Assembly: GCA_030544685.1 (NCBI GenBank) | Contig: CP086683.1 | Coordinates: forward strand, 3,968,001-4,032,000 | Direction: 5' to 3' | DNA: 64,000 bases | DNA from: Pseudomonas sp. B21_DOA | GTDB lineage: Bacteria > Pseudomonadota > Gammaproteobacteria > Pseudomonadales > Pseudomonadaceae | Shown: positions 8,413-18,018 of the stretch, in pieces | Layout: the number at the start of each line of letters is the position of its first letter | Position numbering within the stretch: the stretch's first letter is position 1 | Position numbers and translations under genes: made by a program | The notes under the pieces: generated by a model | Databases searched by the model: none | Told to the model about the DNA's origin: nothing | What the model saw: the letters and a program-made list of their open reading frames with translations, nothing else

Positions 8413-9654
8413 TCAGGTTTGGCCCATAACTGCAGCGGACTCGAATTGCTCAGTCCGCTGCAGCGTTTCCGGAACAGCGATCAACAGCAGCAGGAATGCT
8501 GCCGCTGCAATCCCGGCGAGGGTCAGGAATGCCGCGCTGTAACCGGCGGCCTCGACGACGAATCCGGCCAGCCCATTGCTCAGCGCCGCGCCAAGGCCAA
8601 ATGCTGTGGTCAGCGCGCCGAGGCTGACATTGAAATGCCCGGAGCCGAGGGTGAGATCCTTGACCATCACCGGGAACAGCGCGCCGAACAGCCCAGCGCC
8701 GACGCCGTCGAGCAGCTGCACGGCGACCAGCCAGTACGGATCATCCGAGAAGGTGTAGAGCAAGCCACGCAGCGGCAGGATCAGAAAACCCGCCAGCAAT
8801 AACGGTTTGCGCCCCCAGACATCGGCTTTCGCACCGGCCAGCAGCGCCATCGGCACCATCACCAGTTGCGCGGCGACGATGCACGCCGACGTCAGCGGTG
8901 TGGCCATGTGCAAGTTGGCTTGGGCGAGTTTCTGGCTCACCAGCGGCAGCATCGCCGCGTTGGCCAAGTGGAACAGCGCGCAGCACAGGGCAAACATCAG
9001 CAACGGGCGATTGCTCAGCAGTACCTTGAACCCGGACGGCTGATGGCTTTGATCGCCAGGCTGCAAACCGCGCGCGACGTCGTGATCTATCGCTTCTGCC
9101 GAAACGAACAGCACGGCAATCACACTGGCCAGCGCCATGACCGCCATCAGATAAAACACCGCCACCGGACCGAACAGATAGGCAAACAAACCAGCCAATA
9201 ACGCTGCGCACGCGTTGCCGGCGTGGTTGAACGTCTCGTTGCGACCGGTACGCCGGGTGAATGCTCGCGGGCCGGTGATGCCCAGGGTGATCGCGGAAAT
9301 GGCCGGGGCAAAAATAGATGCTGCCGCCGCGCTCAAGGCTTGGGTCAACGCCACCGGACTGAATGAAGTAATGAACGGCAGCACCAGGCAACTCGCCGTC
9401 ACCAACAGCGCGGCGATGATGACCAGCGCACGTTTCGCCCGGCTGCTGTCAACCAGCGCACCGGCCGGTGTCTGCGTGACCAGTGCTGCAATACCGGCAA
9501 TGGTCATGACCACGCCGATACTGGCCGGGTCCCAGTGGTGTACGGCGAGCAAGTAGATGGCGAGGTACGGACCGAGACCGTCGCGGACATCGGCGAGGAA
9601 GAAATTCAGACTGTCCAGCGAGCGGTTGTTGCGGCGATCGAGATGGCTGATCAC
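8413..9654 (-). CDS. MFS transporter
   Basis: Major facilitator superfamily membrane protein of about 413 residues with twelve TM segments. The first cytoplasmic loop has ALVDSSRAKRALVI (variant motif A), the central loop follows an acidic/basic stretch around HDVARGLQPG, and the loop between TM8 and TM9 has AKADVWGRKPLLL. The start is placed at GTG (VISHLDRRNN): the only longer alternative is a TTG, and a weak AAGAGA lies just upstream. Substrate unknown; the general layout resembles drug or small-molecule exporters. Convergent with the DUF2790 gene, leaving a 1-bp gap. Confidence 0.88.
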   Translation of the reverse strand: MISHLDRRNNRSLDSLNFFLADVRDGLGPYLAIYLLAVHHWDPASIGVVMTIAGIAALVTQTPAGALVDSSRAKRALVIIAALLVTASCLVLPFITSFSPVALTQALSAAAASIFAPAISAITLGITGPRAFTRRTGRNETFNHAGNACAALLAGLFAYLFGPVAVFYLMAVMALASVIAVLFVSAEAIDHDVARGLQPGDQSHQPSGFKVLLSNRPLLMFALCCALFHLANAAMLPLVSQKLAQANLHMATPLTSACIVAAQLVMVPMALLAGAKADVWGRKPLLLAGFLILPLRGLLYTFSDDPYWLVAVQLLDGVGAGLFGALFPVMVKDLTLGSGHFNVSLGALTTAFGLGAALSNGLAGFVVEAAGYSAAFLTLAGIAAAAFLLLLIAVPETLQRTEQFESAAVMGQT

Positions 9655-9744
9655 GGGGGCAGTCTCTTGAAAGTGAGGTCTGCGAAAATGTATCAACCTC
9701 GGCAAACCTAATGACCGAAGCGGCGGGGGATTAGTTGCAGAACG

Positions 9745-9765
9745 GCGGAGCAGTTGCTGCTCCGC
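9745..9765 (-). terminator. hairpin terminator after lactonase gene
   Basis: GCGGAGCAG-TTG-CTGCTCCGC, nine perfect pairs with a three-base loop, 7 bp beyond the stop of the minus-strand lactonase gene. It lacks a long U tract on that strand. Confidence 0.55.
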
Positions 9766-9771
9766 AGATAT

Positions 9772-10905
9772 TCAAGCGTCAGGCGTTTGCAGTATTTCTA
9801 TCCATAATGCGCCTTTGCCGGAGGCCGCTTCACCGACACGCTTCAGCGCGCCATCCTTGCTCACCGCGTACGTACCGACCTTGGCGCTTTTCTCGCCCGT
9901 CACCAGCAGCCAGTGGCCATCGGGGGAGAAGGCGATATTGCGCGGCTGCTGTTCCTGTACTGGGTAGTTGTCGAGAAATTTGAGCCCTCCCGAGGCCGGG
10001 TCCACGGCAAATGCCGAGACGCTGCTGCTGGTGCGCTCGCTCATCAGCAGCAGTTTTCCGTCCGGCGACATGCGCAGGTCAGCGGCCCAGATACGTGGGG
10101 TCGGGTCGTCTTTCAAGTCGTTGTTGCGCGCATCCCGAACTTCGCCGTGGGCCAGCTTCAAACGCTGGGGAATGCCATTGGCTTCAGCGATTTGCGTTAA
10201 TGCGCCGCTGGTTTCGTCGATTGAAAACGCGGTCACGGTGCCGCTCATTTCGCCAACGACATAAAGGAATTTGCCGTGCGGCGAGAATGCCAGGTGCCGA
10301 GGGCCGGTTTTCTCCGGGACGCTGACCGAGCCGCTGCCGATCGGGCTGAGCTCGCCGGTCTTGGCGTCCAGGCGATATTGCAGCACCTTGTCAGTGCCCA
10401 GATTGCCCGCATAGGCAAAGCGGTTGCTCGGCTCGGTGCGAATCGAATGCGCATGCAGGCCGGTCGGGTAGCGCAGGATGTCGGCGGAAGGTAGATGATC
10501 TTCGCCGATCTTCTGCACGCTGAGGGTATCGGCGCCGTAGGACGCCGCGAGCAGGTAACGACCTTTTCGGTCGGTCGACAGGTAGGCCATGCTTTCTGCC
10601 AGGGGTGCCTGGGTAAATTTTGTCAGGTGACCGCTTGTGGGATCGATCCGATAACCCACGACCTGGAAGGGCTTGACCCGCAAGGCTGCAAACAGCACCT
10701 TGCCGTCCGGGGTGAGGGCCATGGGATTGACTTGATCACCGGCCTGGACCTGTTCGATGAGGGTAAGTGCGCCGTTGTTCTGATCAAGGCGGTACTGCGA
10801 GATCAGACCGTCGCCGGGGCTTGAGATGTAAGCGTAAGTAGCGGCGTTAGCCGTCACGCTCAACGTGGAGGCGAGCGCAGCGATCAAGAGGGTTGTTTTC
10901 ATCAT
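9772..10905 (-). CDS. periplasmic lactonase family protein (YbhE/Pgl-type beta-propeller)
   Basis: Seven-bladed beta-propeller of about 377 residues in the lactonase (Pfam 10282) family, related to 6-phosphogluconolactonase YbhE. Unlike the cytosolic enzyme it has a signal peptide (MMKTTLLIAALASTLSVTANA), so it is exported and its substrate is probably an extracytoplasmic lactone or none. Blade repeats are visible as MALTPDGKVLFAALR, LAFSPHGKFLYVVGE, MSPDGKLLLMSER and IAFSPDGHWLLVTGE. Family residues HAHSIRTEPSNRFAYAGNLG are present. Monocistronic with its own terminator. Confidence 0.88.
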   Translation of the reverse strand: MMKTTLLIAALASTLSVTANAATYAYISSPGDGLISQYRLDQNNGALTLIEQVQAGDQVNPMALTPDGKVLFAALRVKPFQVVGYRIDPTSGHLTKFTQAPLAESMAYLSTDRKGRYLLAASYGADTLSVQKIGEDHLPSADILRYPTGLHAHSIRTEPSNRFAYAGNLGTDKVLQYRLDAKTGELSPIGSGSVSVPEKTGPRHLAFSPHGKFLYVVGEMSGTVTAFSIDETSGALTQIAEANGIPQRLKLAHGEVRDARNNDLKDDPTPRIWAADLRMSPDGKLLLMSERTSSSVSAFAVDPASGGLKFLDNYPVQEQQPRNIAFSPDGHWLLVTGEKSAKVGTYAVSKDGALKRVGEAASGKGALWIEILQTPDA

Positions 10906-11168
10906 TTCCAGCCTTATTGTTGTTGTGATCAGTCATCCTATGAGTGATTGGCTAGGGCATCAACGGCTTTTTAGTAGGCCTGCAACGTCGCCATGCTCAT
11001 TGGCATGCGCGTGCTAGATGATTTTTATCAGCAGAAATGATCGGGATGGAGGCTAATCAGGAGGTTTGACACATTTTTACATACTCTGCCGTTAGCGTTG
11101 TTGTACGACATCCTACCTAATGTGCGCAGTGCAACAATTCTCACAAAAACAATAACGGAGATACCCCT

Positions 11169-12468
11169 ATGACGAGCATGGCTCCACTCGATCATCAGGC
11201 CGCTGCGAAACCGCAAAACCTGTTCCTGCGAACGCTGAAACTGCTCGGCCCCGGCATTATCGCCGTGCTGTCGTGGCTCGGTGCGGGCGATCTCATCACG
11301 TCTTCAGTGGCCGGTGCGAACTACGGCTACGCCATGATGTGGGTGCTGGCCGTCTCGTTGTTGCTCAGATACCTGATCGTCAACATCATTGCCCGTTTCC
11401 AGCTGTGCAATAACCAAGGCATGACCATTCTGCAGGGCTACGCCCAGCTCAACCCGGTGTTTGCCTGGTTCATGCTGGTTTATGCCCTGTTGATGGGGCA
11501 CCTGATGAACGCCTACATGATCAAGGGGCAGGGAGTCGCTGGCGATGCTGTTCAAGATCGATCAGCCATTGCTGTGCTCGGTGGCGGTGGTGCTGGCGGT
11601 CTGGATGCTGGTCGGGCGCAACATCTACACAATGATTGAAGGCGTGATGAAGCTGCTGCTGGCGATCATGACCCTGGCGTTCATCGCTTTGGCGGTGATG
11701 TCCGGTCCGGATGTCAGCGGCATCATCAAAGGCACCATCGGCTTCAGCATTCCGCCGGACGAAGGCGTGCATGGCGCGTTGTTGGTAGCGGTTTCAGTGA
11801 TCGGCGCGGTTGCCGGTTCGATTGCCAACTTCGTGCACCCCTATGTCATGCGCCAGAAAGGCTGGACCGGGCCGCAGCACAAGCGCATTCAGCGTAACGA
11901 TCTGCTGTTCGCGGTGTTTGTCGGGATCATCATCAACCTGGCGATCTGGATCGTCGGTGCGGAAATCCTGCGCCCCAATGGCATCGAGGTGAAAACCCTG
12001 GCTGACTTGGGCAAGGCACTGGAAATCTTCTTCGGCCCGATCGGCTGGTACGTGTTCTTCATCGGCGTGTTCGCGACACTGTTCGCCAGTATTTCAGGCA
12101 AGACCACGGCGTTTCCGATGCTGATCACCGATGCCTTCCAGCATGTTCGTCCTGAGCGTCGCGAGAAGTACGGCAAAGAGTTCCATCATGACCCGATGCA
12201 CAAGTGGTTCATGCTGTTCATCCTGGTCACGCCGCTGATCTGGTCGATGCCGGGCATGCCGGATTTCGTCACCCTGACCATTGGTGTCAGCGCGTTGAAC
12301 ATCATTGGTCTGCCGGTGATTTCTTTGGGCTTGCTGATCATGTCCAACCAGAAATCGCTGCTGGACAAGCAATACCGCAACAACCTGTTTGAAAACATCG
12401 CGCTGATGTTTGCTACCGGTCTGGCGCTGTGGGTAGCGTTCCAGTTGGGCGTTGATCTGTTTACTTGA
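11169..12468 (+). CDS. NRAMP family divalent metal transporter (two assembly-type frameshifts)
   Basis: Inner-membrane proton-coupled Mn/Fe-type transporter of about 433 residues after restoring two G bases, in GGGG at 11525-11528 and GGG at 11531-11533. The join then reads MIKGAGESLAMLFKIDQ. TM1 holds the modified NRAMP signature GPGIIAVLSWLGAGDLITS, where canonical MntH has DPGN, so metal ligands differ and substrate may not be manganese. The later helices include VHPYVMRQKGWTGP and GKTTAFPMLITDAF. Both breaks lie within 10 bp in G runs, so inactivation is not credible without resequencing. Confidence 0.85.
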
Positions 12469-12478
12469 TGACGAGCAG

Positions 12479-12499
12479 TCGAGGGGCGCACGCCCTCGA
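12479..12499. terminator. bidirectional hairpin between convergent genes
   Basis: TCGAGGG and CCCTCGA pair across a seven-base loop in the 39-bp gap between the convergent NRAMP and DUF1206 genes. Confidence 0.55.
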
Positions 12500-12507
12500 A
12501 TGGGCGC

Positions 12508-13310
12508 TTACAGCGGCACATCCATTTCGATCCGGCGCCACGCGGCTTCGGAAAAGCTGTACACCGAGAAGGCGATCAACCCCAACGCCATCAGCATCAA
12601 CAGCACGCCGCCGGCCGGCAGATTCTGCAAAGCATCCAGCGCTTCCTTCATGCCGGGTGGATTGGTCGCTTGATAAACCGAGCCGCTGACCGCCATCAAC
12701 ACTGCAATCTCGATAAACACCACGCCGCGGGCGATCAAGCCAAACCGCGACACCGGGCGCACGTAACGCATCACCTCGTCATCCGCTTCGAAGTATTTCT
12801 CGAACGTGGCCTTCCAGCCTTTGATGATGTGGGCGATACCGACACCCAGCGGGATCAGCGCGATCAGGTAGATCAACAGGTTCGAATGCTCGAACGACAG
12901 CAGCTGCGCGAGCAGATCCTTGGTCTTGCCATCGCCGGAGCCGCCCGAACTCCTGAGACCACTCACCAACAGACCCAAGGCAAAGAAGGCCAGCGCCGCG
13001 TTGACCAGCCCGCCGGCGAGCAGACCTGCGCGAATGACCAGGCCTTTGAACTCGGTGCCGTGGTGGTCGACATCGCGGATCGCTTGCAGCGCACGCCAGG
13101 CGGCGAAGGCCAGCAGGCCGGCGACCACAACACCGATCAGCACGTAGCCGAAGGGCTGGCTGAGCAATGCTTCAAGGCTTTTGTGACTGTCTTTCGGTTG
13201 GTGGAGTCGTGCGCCGCCAGCAGCGCGAAGATGCCGATGATCAGATACAGAACGCCGCGCGCGGCGTATCCGCCTCGGGCAAGCAGGACAAGCGTGTGTT
13301 GAGTGGACAT
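12508..13310 (-). CDS. DUF1206 family membrane protein (frameshifted near N-terminus)
   Basis: Polytopic membrane protein of about 267 residues built of three similar two-helix units, the DUF1206 architecture: ARGGYAARGVLYLIIGIFALL, then FKGLVIRAGLLAGGLVNAALA, then RFGLIARGVVFIEIAVLMAV. The first unit is in another frame; adding one A near 13199 (AAA read as AA on the coding strand) joins MSTQHTLVLLARGGY to the rest through AHDSTKPKDSHKSLEALL. Function unknown. It is the last gene on this strand before the convergent NRAMP transporter. Confidence 0.82.
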
Positions 13311-13436
13311 GGGTTTTACTTCCAGGGAATCGATGTGAAGCAGACCCGTGGACGGGGCAGGGGTTCGATAAATGCGTCGCCCGTGGGCGACGCGCGCCTT
13401 ATCAGCCTGCCATGCAGCGCTTGCCTCGCTTCGGCG

Positions 13437-13742
13437 TCATAACGGCGTGGTCAGCGAAAATGGAATGCGCAGCTCTTCAACCGGCCCTGAATCCCGGCCG
13501 CACATTTCGTCGTGCACGCATTGCTGCACCAGCACGCAGGGAAACGCCGGCACGGTTTGCAGCAAGTCGCGCAGGTGGGTGATCGAACGCAGGTGCATTG
13601 GCTTGGCCGCGTCATCGAGCAGGGTGAACTGGCCTTGATCCACGCGAATCCGCGCCAGATAAAAACCACCTTCGAGTGACAGCAGCTCCAGTTCGCGAAC
13701 TTCACTGTTGGCCGCACGTTCGGTCAGGGTTTGCAGATTCAT
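13437..13742 (-). CDS. DUF6482 family small protein
   Basis: 101-residue cytosolic protein (MNLQTLTERAANSEVRELEL; later HMRSITHLRD-like region and CVLVQQCVHDEMCG). It matches the small Pseudomonas family annotated DUF6482, regularly found after an SDR, a DUF3833 lipoprotein and folE, as here. Starts 14 nt after the SDR stop, with AAGGAGTG directly upstream of the ATG. Biochemical role unknown. Confidence 0.8.
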   Translation of the reverse strand: MNLQTLTERAANSEVRELELLSLEGGFYLARIRVDQGQFTLLDDAAKPMHLRSITHLRDLLQTVPAFPCVLVQQCVHDEMCGRDSGPVEELRIPFSLTTPL

Positions 13743-13756
13743 GCTTCACTCCTTGC

Positions 13757-14466
13757 CTACCAGGGCAGGCGTTCTCCATCGTAGGCGAAGAAATGGCCGC
13801 TATCGGCCGGCGTCAGCGTGTCAATCAGACTCAGTAATTGCGCAGCGGCAATGTCTGCCGGGCGGGCGCTTGAGGCTCCGCGAAAAGGTTGCGACAACGG
13901 CGAGACCACCGTGCCCGGGTGCAGACTGAGCAAGCGACTCTGCGGCCGAGTGCGCGAAAGCTCGATGGCGGCGGTCTTGATCAGCATGTTCAGCGCAGCC
14001 TTGGAGGCGCGGTAGGCGTACCAGCCGCCCAAACGGTTGTCGCCGATGCTGCCGACTTTTGCCGAAAGCATCGCCATCGCTCCTTGAGGTGCAAGCAATG
14101 GCAGAAAGTCGCGCAGCAGCAATGCCGGCCCCAGCGTGTTGACTTGAAACACGGCCTGCAGCGACTCGGCTTCGATTGCGCTGTAGCTTTTTCCGGCTTG
14201 ATCCGGTCACGATGGAGCAGGCCGGCCGTGTGAATGATCAGGTGATAGGGCGCTTCGCCTGCCAGTTCGGCGGCGGCGCTGGCGATCGTTTCGGGCTGCT
14301 CGAGGTCGAGCTTCGGTACAGTTTTGCGTCCCAGCGCACGGACGCTGGCGCAGCGTGGATCCTGGTTCAAATGTTGGCAGAACGCCGTGCCGAGGGCGCC
14401 ACTGGCACCGATCACCAAGGCGCGATAACCGTCGCCGAACGAGGCCAGGGTCAACCCACTGCTCAT
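13757..14466 (-). CDS. short-chain dehydrogenase/reductase (assembly-type frameshift)
   Basis: NAD(P)-dependent SDR of about 236 residues after inserting one A in the A5 run at 14188-14192, which reads IKPEKSYSAIEAESLQAVFQVN across the join. Rossmann nucleotide motif VIGASGALGTAF, the catalytic Tyr-Lys pair in WYAYRASKAALNM and a preceding Ser (SAKVGSIG) are present. The ATG overlaps the last 4 bases of the DUF3833 gene. Gene context (folE operon) suggests a pteridine or related carbonyl reductase; that is an inference from neighbourhood. Confidence 0.85.
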
Positions 14467-15005
14467 GGGTTCGCTCCAGCGTTCTGGCGCCGGAAGAACA
14501 CCGTCACCTGACCGACTTCGAAGCCCCACTTGGACATACGGGTGCGGTTGATCAACGTGTCTTCGTCGACCAGGTACATCCAGTCGTCCATGCTCATCTC
14601 GTAAGTCGAGTCGTCGACCGGCAGATTCAGGCGATAACGCCAGTGGAAAGTGTTGCCTGCGATCTGGCCCTGTGCGACACCGACCACATCGTGCGCGCGA
14701 CCGCTCCACTGACCATTGCCGCCAGGAGTGAGGGTCCAGACTCGGCGTTCATGGGTGCCGTCGCTGTAACGGAAGCGCTCGTCGAGGATCAGGTTTTCAC
14801 CCTCACGACGGCTGGCAATATCGACCTCAAAGCGCTTGACCACTTCGCCGTTGCGCTTCTGAAACATCCCCCAAGCTTTGACGGGCTGGCTGAAAAACTG
14901 CTCTAGACTCAATGCCGGTTGCTGATCGGCGTAACGAGCAACATCGACACTGCCGCAGCTTGCAATGCTGAGCGCCAGTCCTAACAGCAGCAGAAATCGA
15001 GTCAT
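14463..15005 (-). CDS. DUF3833 family lipoprotein
   Basis: 180-residue lipoprotein. The signal peptide MTRFLLLLGLALSIASC ends in a lipobox (IASC), so Cys17 should be lipidated. The remainder matches DUF3833 (PALSLEQFFSQPVKAWGMFQ; WRYRLNLPVDDSTYEMSMDD; NRTRMSKWGFEVGQVTVFF), related to lipocalin-like folds. Operon position between folE and the SDR, with 4-bp overlap to the latter. Confidence 0.88.
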   Translation of the reverse strand: MTRFLLLLGLALSIASCGSVDVARYADQQPALSLEQFFSQPVKAWGMFQKRNGEVVKRFEVDIASRREGENLILDERFRYSDGTHERRVWTLTPGGNGQWSGRAHDVVGVAQGQIAGNTFHWRYRLNLPVDDSTYEMSMDDWMYLVDEDTLINRTRMSKWGFEVGQVTVFFRRQNAGANP

Positions 15006-15050
15006 CTTCCTACTCCTTGAGCTTGTACAGTTAACAGGCTGTGTATAGGC

Positions 15051-15608
15051 CTAACGCCGGCCGATGAGCTGGAGAAATTCCTGCCGCGTTGTCGAGCTGT
15101 CGCGAAAGGCGCCGAGCATGACAGAGGAGGTCATGATCGAATTCTGCTTGGCGACACCGCGCATCATCATGCACATGTGCCGCGCCTCAATGACCACCGC
15201 GACCCCGGCGGCATCGGTGATCTGCTGGATGGCTTGAGCAATCTGCTGAGTGAGGTTTTCCTGGATCTGCAGGCGCCGCGCGAACATATCGACGACCCGC
15301 GCGACCTTCGACAGCCCCAGCACCCGGCCCGTGGGGATGTACGCCACATGCGCCTTGCCGATAAACGGCAGCATATGGTGCTCACACAATGAATAAAGCT
15401 CGATGTCGCTGACGATCACCATCTCATCGCTCTGCGACTCGAACAGCGCACCGTTGGTAACGTCTTCCAGGCTCATCGCGTAACCGTTGCACAGGTATTG
15501 CATGGCCTTGGCGGCGCGCTGGGGCGTGTCCAGCAGACCCTCGCGCTCAGGATTTTCACCGACGCCAACGAGGATTTCACGGTAATGGCTGGCTAGTAGT
15601 GGGCTCAT
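15051..15608 (-). CDS. folE: GTP cyclohydrolase I
   Basis: 185-residue enzyme converting GTP to 7,8-dihydroneopterin triphosphate, the first step of folate/pterin synthesis. Zinc ligands are visible in [19 protein letters not shown] (Cys and His) and in the C-terminal [11 protein letters not shown] (second Cys). [20 protein letters not shown] is the family core and [12 protein letters not shown] the C-terminal signature. First gene of the minus-strand operon folE, DUF3833, SDR, DUF6482. Likely a paralogue to the housekeeping copy, since Pseudomonas usually has two (inference). Confidence 0.95.
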   Translation of the reverse strand: MSPLLASHYREILVGVGENPEREGLLDTPQRAAKAMQYLCNGYAMSLEDVTNGALFESQSDEMVIVSDIELYSLCEHHMLPFIGKAHVAYIPTGRVLGLSKVARVVDMFARRLQIQENLTQQIAQAIQQITDAAGVAVVIEARHMCMMMRGVAKQNSIMTSSVMLGAFRDSSTTRQEFLQLIGRR

Positions 15609-15962
15609 TCGGGTTACTCGTGGCGGTGCGGGCTAGGGACACTGTCGGGCGAAAAGGTTGTACGCATACAGGTTGGCTGTATAGGTTTTATTGAAGATAG
15701 GCTGAAAAGGATCAACTGACAACGCATCGGTGGTTTTTTTGTGCGGGTTTGGGATTGCAGGCAGGAAAAACCTGGGGCCAGGTTTGATGCGTGGCTTGTT
15801 TGGGGCCGATGTACGAGCGTCTCAGCTGATAGCTGCCGGTGGCGGATGGTAGCTATCGGCTAAATGCGGACGCCCAACGCATTTTTTCCAACCCAAAGCG
15901 ATCATCATCATGTTCAAGTATTATCGCGCCGATGCTCGGACTGTTCATAGGTAGGTTGATGC
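15609..15962. other. intergenic region with degenerate dispersed repeat
   Basis: No convincing gene. AT-rich promoter-like sequence precedes folE (about 15650-15740). Positions 15828-15871 carry GATAGCTGCC...GGTAGCTATCGGC, a degenerate member of the repeat also found further downstream. Confidence 0.5.
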
Positions 15963-16274
15963 ATGGCCAGAAGCGTTAGGCTTCAACAGAAACTTCATTC
16001 AAAGTATCTGGTTGAGGTAGCGGGAGAGGTGGTGCTTGATGACTGCCTTGTTGAAAAGCTATGGGCGCTCAACAGAGGTGACAGGTTTGAGTTGAATTCA
16101 CGATCCTTCGGTTTTGGACCTGTTCAAAAATACCGCTTGGAATACGCGATAACGAGAGGCCCCATTCCTGGGCATTGGCTCTACAAAGAATTTGACCCAA
16201 AGGAACTGACGTTATTTTTTACGGCAAAAGACTTTGCCGGCATTTGTCATGGCTGGACCTTGTTTGACGAGTGA
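15963..16274 (+). CDS. hypothetical protein (103 aa)
   Basis: Predicted soluble protein with no recognised domain. It starts MARSVRLQQKLHSKYLVEV, with GGTAGG 8 nt upstream as a fair ribosome binding site. Contains RGDRFELNSRSFGFGPVQKY and ends HGWTLFDE. Base composition is lower in GC than flanking genes, as for the other orphan genes between 15.9 and 19.1 kb, suggesting acquired DNA. It could be a stand-alone immunity-type protein, but nothing proves this. Confidence 0.5.
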   Translation: MARSVRLQQKLHSKYLVEVAGEVVLDDCLVEKLWALNRGDRFELNSRSFGFGPVQKYRLEYAITRGPIPGHWLYKEFDPKELTLFFTAKDFAGICHGWTLFDE

Positions 16275-16297
16275 CCATTCACGGTTCGCTGCCTGGG

Positions 16298-16324
16298 AGG
16301 CAGCTTCTGGCCAAAAGCCGTGAT
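16298..16324. repeat. degenerate GGCAGCTTYTGGCC dispersed repeat
   Basis: GAGGCAGCTTCTGGCCAAAAGCCGTGAT-like sequence. Related copies are seen at 15828-15871, 16690-16756, 17909-17970, 18599-18627 and 37819-37852. Confidence 0.45.
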
Positions 16325-16377
16325 TAAGCGACCAGCGTAATCTTTCGGCCTTCTCGCACAATTGAGGCAAGCAACAG

Positions 16378-16629
16378 ATGACGGAACAGCTTTGCGTTGT
16401 ATTCATTCCGGCGCTTTCGGTGGCTTTGCAAAGCGCCGAAACGAACAAAGGCTCCCCACTTACAGAGTCCGAGGCACTCAAAATTCGTGATCACGCGACG
16501 TGTGTTGCAGTTCCATTCGACATCGCCCTGCATATGGAGAACGAACGTGGGTTCCGGGACTTAGTCGCCGAGGACTACTGGAATGAATGGCAACGACTAC
16601 GGCTCTCAATGAAGAAATGCCCCCTCTGA
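16378..16629 (+). CDS. hypothetical protein (83 aa)
   Basis: Small soluble protein starting MTEQLCVVFIPALSVALQSAE, with GAGG 12 nt upstream. It includes GSPLTESEALKIRDHATCVAV and EDYWNEWQRLR. The phrase ALKIRDHATC with a following acidic YWNEWQ is reminiscent of small proteins found repeatedly beside dispersed repeats in Pseudomonas, but I cannot name a family. No partner gene in an operon. Confidence 0.5.
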   Translation: MTEQLCVVFIPALSVALQSAETNKGSPLTESEALKIRDHATCVAVPFDIALHMENERGFRDLVAEDYWNEWQRLRLSMKKCPL

Positions 16630-16689
16630 ATTGCACCCGTACTCAGTCATAAGATGCAGTCTTCACCTGCCCATTGCTGCTGAAATGAG

Positions 16690-16756
16690 AGGCAGCTATT
16701 GGCCGGAGTCCGCCACTCACAAATGACCGCTGACGGCCAAAAACAGTCATTCAGGT
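16690..16756. repeat. degenerate dispersed repeat, inverted pair
   Basis: GGCAGCTATTGGCCGGAGTCCGCC followed by ACCGCTGACGGCCAAAAACAGTCATTCAG. The two halves are rough inverted copies, and both resemble the 16298 and 17909 elements. Confidence 0.45.
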
Positions 16757-16904
16757 ATGCCGATAAAAACCCATAATCGGCCATAAGTAGATGGATGGAG
16801 ATTTATTGCCTCAGCGAGCTTGCAAGAGCGAGCCAACCAGCGAGCCTTTGACCTATCGAGTACTCGACACGCTAGCTTGTCTGGACGGGTTTTAAGGTTG
16901 GCAG

Positions 16905-17265
16905 AGTTCATGGGTTGCCATAATCGGATGCACGAGAATCGGCCACGAGAAAAAATACAACGGCCATCCCATCGACGAGGAGATCGTCCGTTCGCTGCTG
17001 ACCTTCTCGTTTTTTTCACCATCACGATTGCCGCCATCGCTTTGGGCCTGGCGCTGATCGGGCTTGATTGGATTACCGCCCTGAGCGGTGCCGCTACGGC
17101 GGTGTGTAACGTCGGCCCCGGCCTGGGCACAATCATCGGGCCGGCAGGTAATTTCTCGGCACTGCCCGATGCGGCCAAATGGCTACTCACCGTTGGCATG
17201 CTGCTAGGCAGGTTGGAAATCCTGACGGTGTTGGTGCTCGTGACCCCGTTTTCTGGAGATATTGA
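16905..17265 (+). pseudogene. trkH remnant (C-terminal ~115 residues only)
   Basis: Residual C-terminus of a TrkH/TrkG potassium-uptake membrane subunit. Recognisable pieces are YNGHPIDEEIVRSLLTFS, then ITIAAIALGLALIGLDWITA, then the fourth pore-loop region AATAVCNVGPGLGTI and the end LLGRLEILTVLVL, finishing PFFWRY. Two T-run deletions (17010-17016 and 17249-17252) disturb the frame and may be assembly errors. However, about 370 upstream residues are absent and replaced by repeat-containing intergenic DNA, so the gene is truly truncated. The intact trkH must lie elsewhere. Confidence 0.75.
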
Positions 17266-17324
17266 GCCAGTCATTCGCTGGCAGAGACGCCGATTGTTGC
17301 CTGTTTCGGTGAATAGCACGGCAG

Positions 17325-17809
17325 TCACGGCTTTACCGCGTGATCATCGTCAGTACGGGGAGCGTCCATCGGTTTCTTCTCCGGTACTGTAAAACTCACT
17401 GTCGTACTGGTGATGATCTGGTGCGTCGGGTCGGCCACTTCCAGCAGAACTTTGTGATCACCGGGGTAAGCCCGACCAGGATAATCGGGTCTTCACTGGT
17501 GTGCGCCCACGTACCTTTCCAGTCATCGACGGTCACGTGAAGGTGACCTAAGCGTGGCGATACCTCAGCAGCCACTTTGCCAAATACCGGCATGATCCTG
17601 GCATGGTCTGTTCGAAACTGGATGATGACCACTCCACGGGCGAGCGGCTCGGCAAGCGGCGGGTAGGCAATGAGTCTCGGCGCACTTTCGGATGCCAAGG
17701 GCAGTATCGCCGGTGGAGGATCGCTGCCTGCTGCCCCTTGTCCGAGCACGGATGTGCAAAAGCAGACACCCACAGCCAGGGCCAATAGACTTCCGGGAGC
17801 GAGGGACAT
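17325..17809 (-). CDS. DUF6130 family exported protein (assembly-type frameshift)
   Basis: About 161 residues after one G is added near 17462. The coding strand then reads VGLTPGDHKVLLEVADPTHQ and on through ITSTTVSFTVPEKKP to a stop at 17325. N-terminal signal peptide (LLALAVGVCFCTSVLG) precedes a beta-sandwich-like domain with ARIMPVFGKVAAEVSPRLGH and LHVTVDDWKGTWAHTS, typical of the DUF6130 family, periplasmic proteins of unknown function. Without repair the last ~50 residues are lost. Confidence 0.8.
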
Positions 17810-17908
17810 GATCTGGTTCTCCGCACTATTTGATTAAAGCGTAGATCAAGCTGGGTATTGCCCGCTGCTCATTTGAAACTGGAATCATCTAACGTATCTC
17901 ATCGATAC

Positions 17909-17970
17909 TGACTGGCCGCTTCTGGCCGATCTCCGTGTCACGGATCGCCAAATACCCAAAAGCGGCCACC
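17909..17970. repeat. degenerate dispersed repeat, inverted pair
   Basis: CTGGCCGCTTCTGGCCGATCTCCGTGTC and CGCCAAATACCCAAAAGCGGCCACC form an inverted pair. Same family as the 16298, 16690 and 37819 elements. Confidence 0.45.
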
Positions 17971-18018
17971 TTGTGTTGTGTACTATCTGTGTCCATTCAC
18001 TGCTAAGCGAGATGCTTG

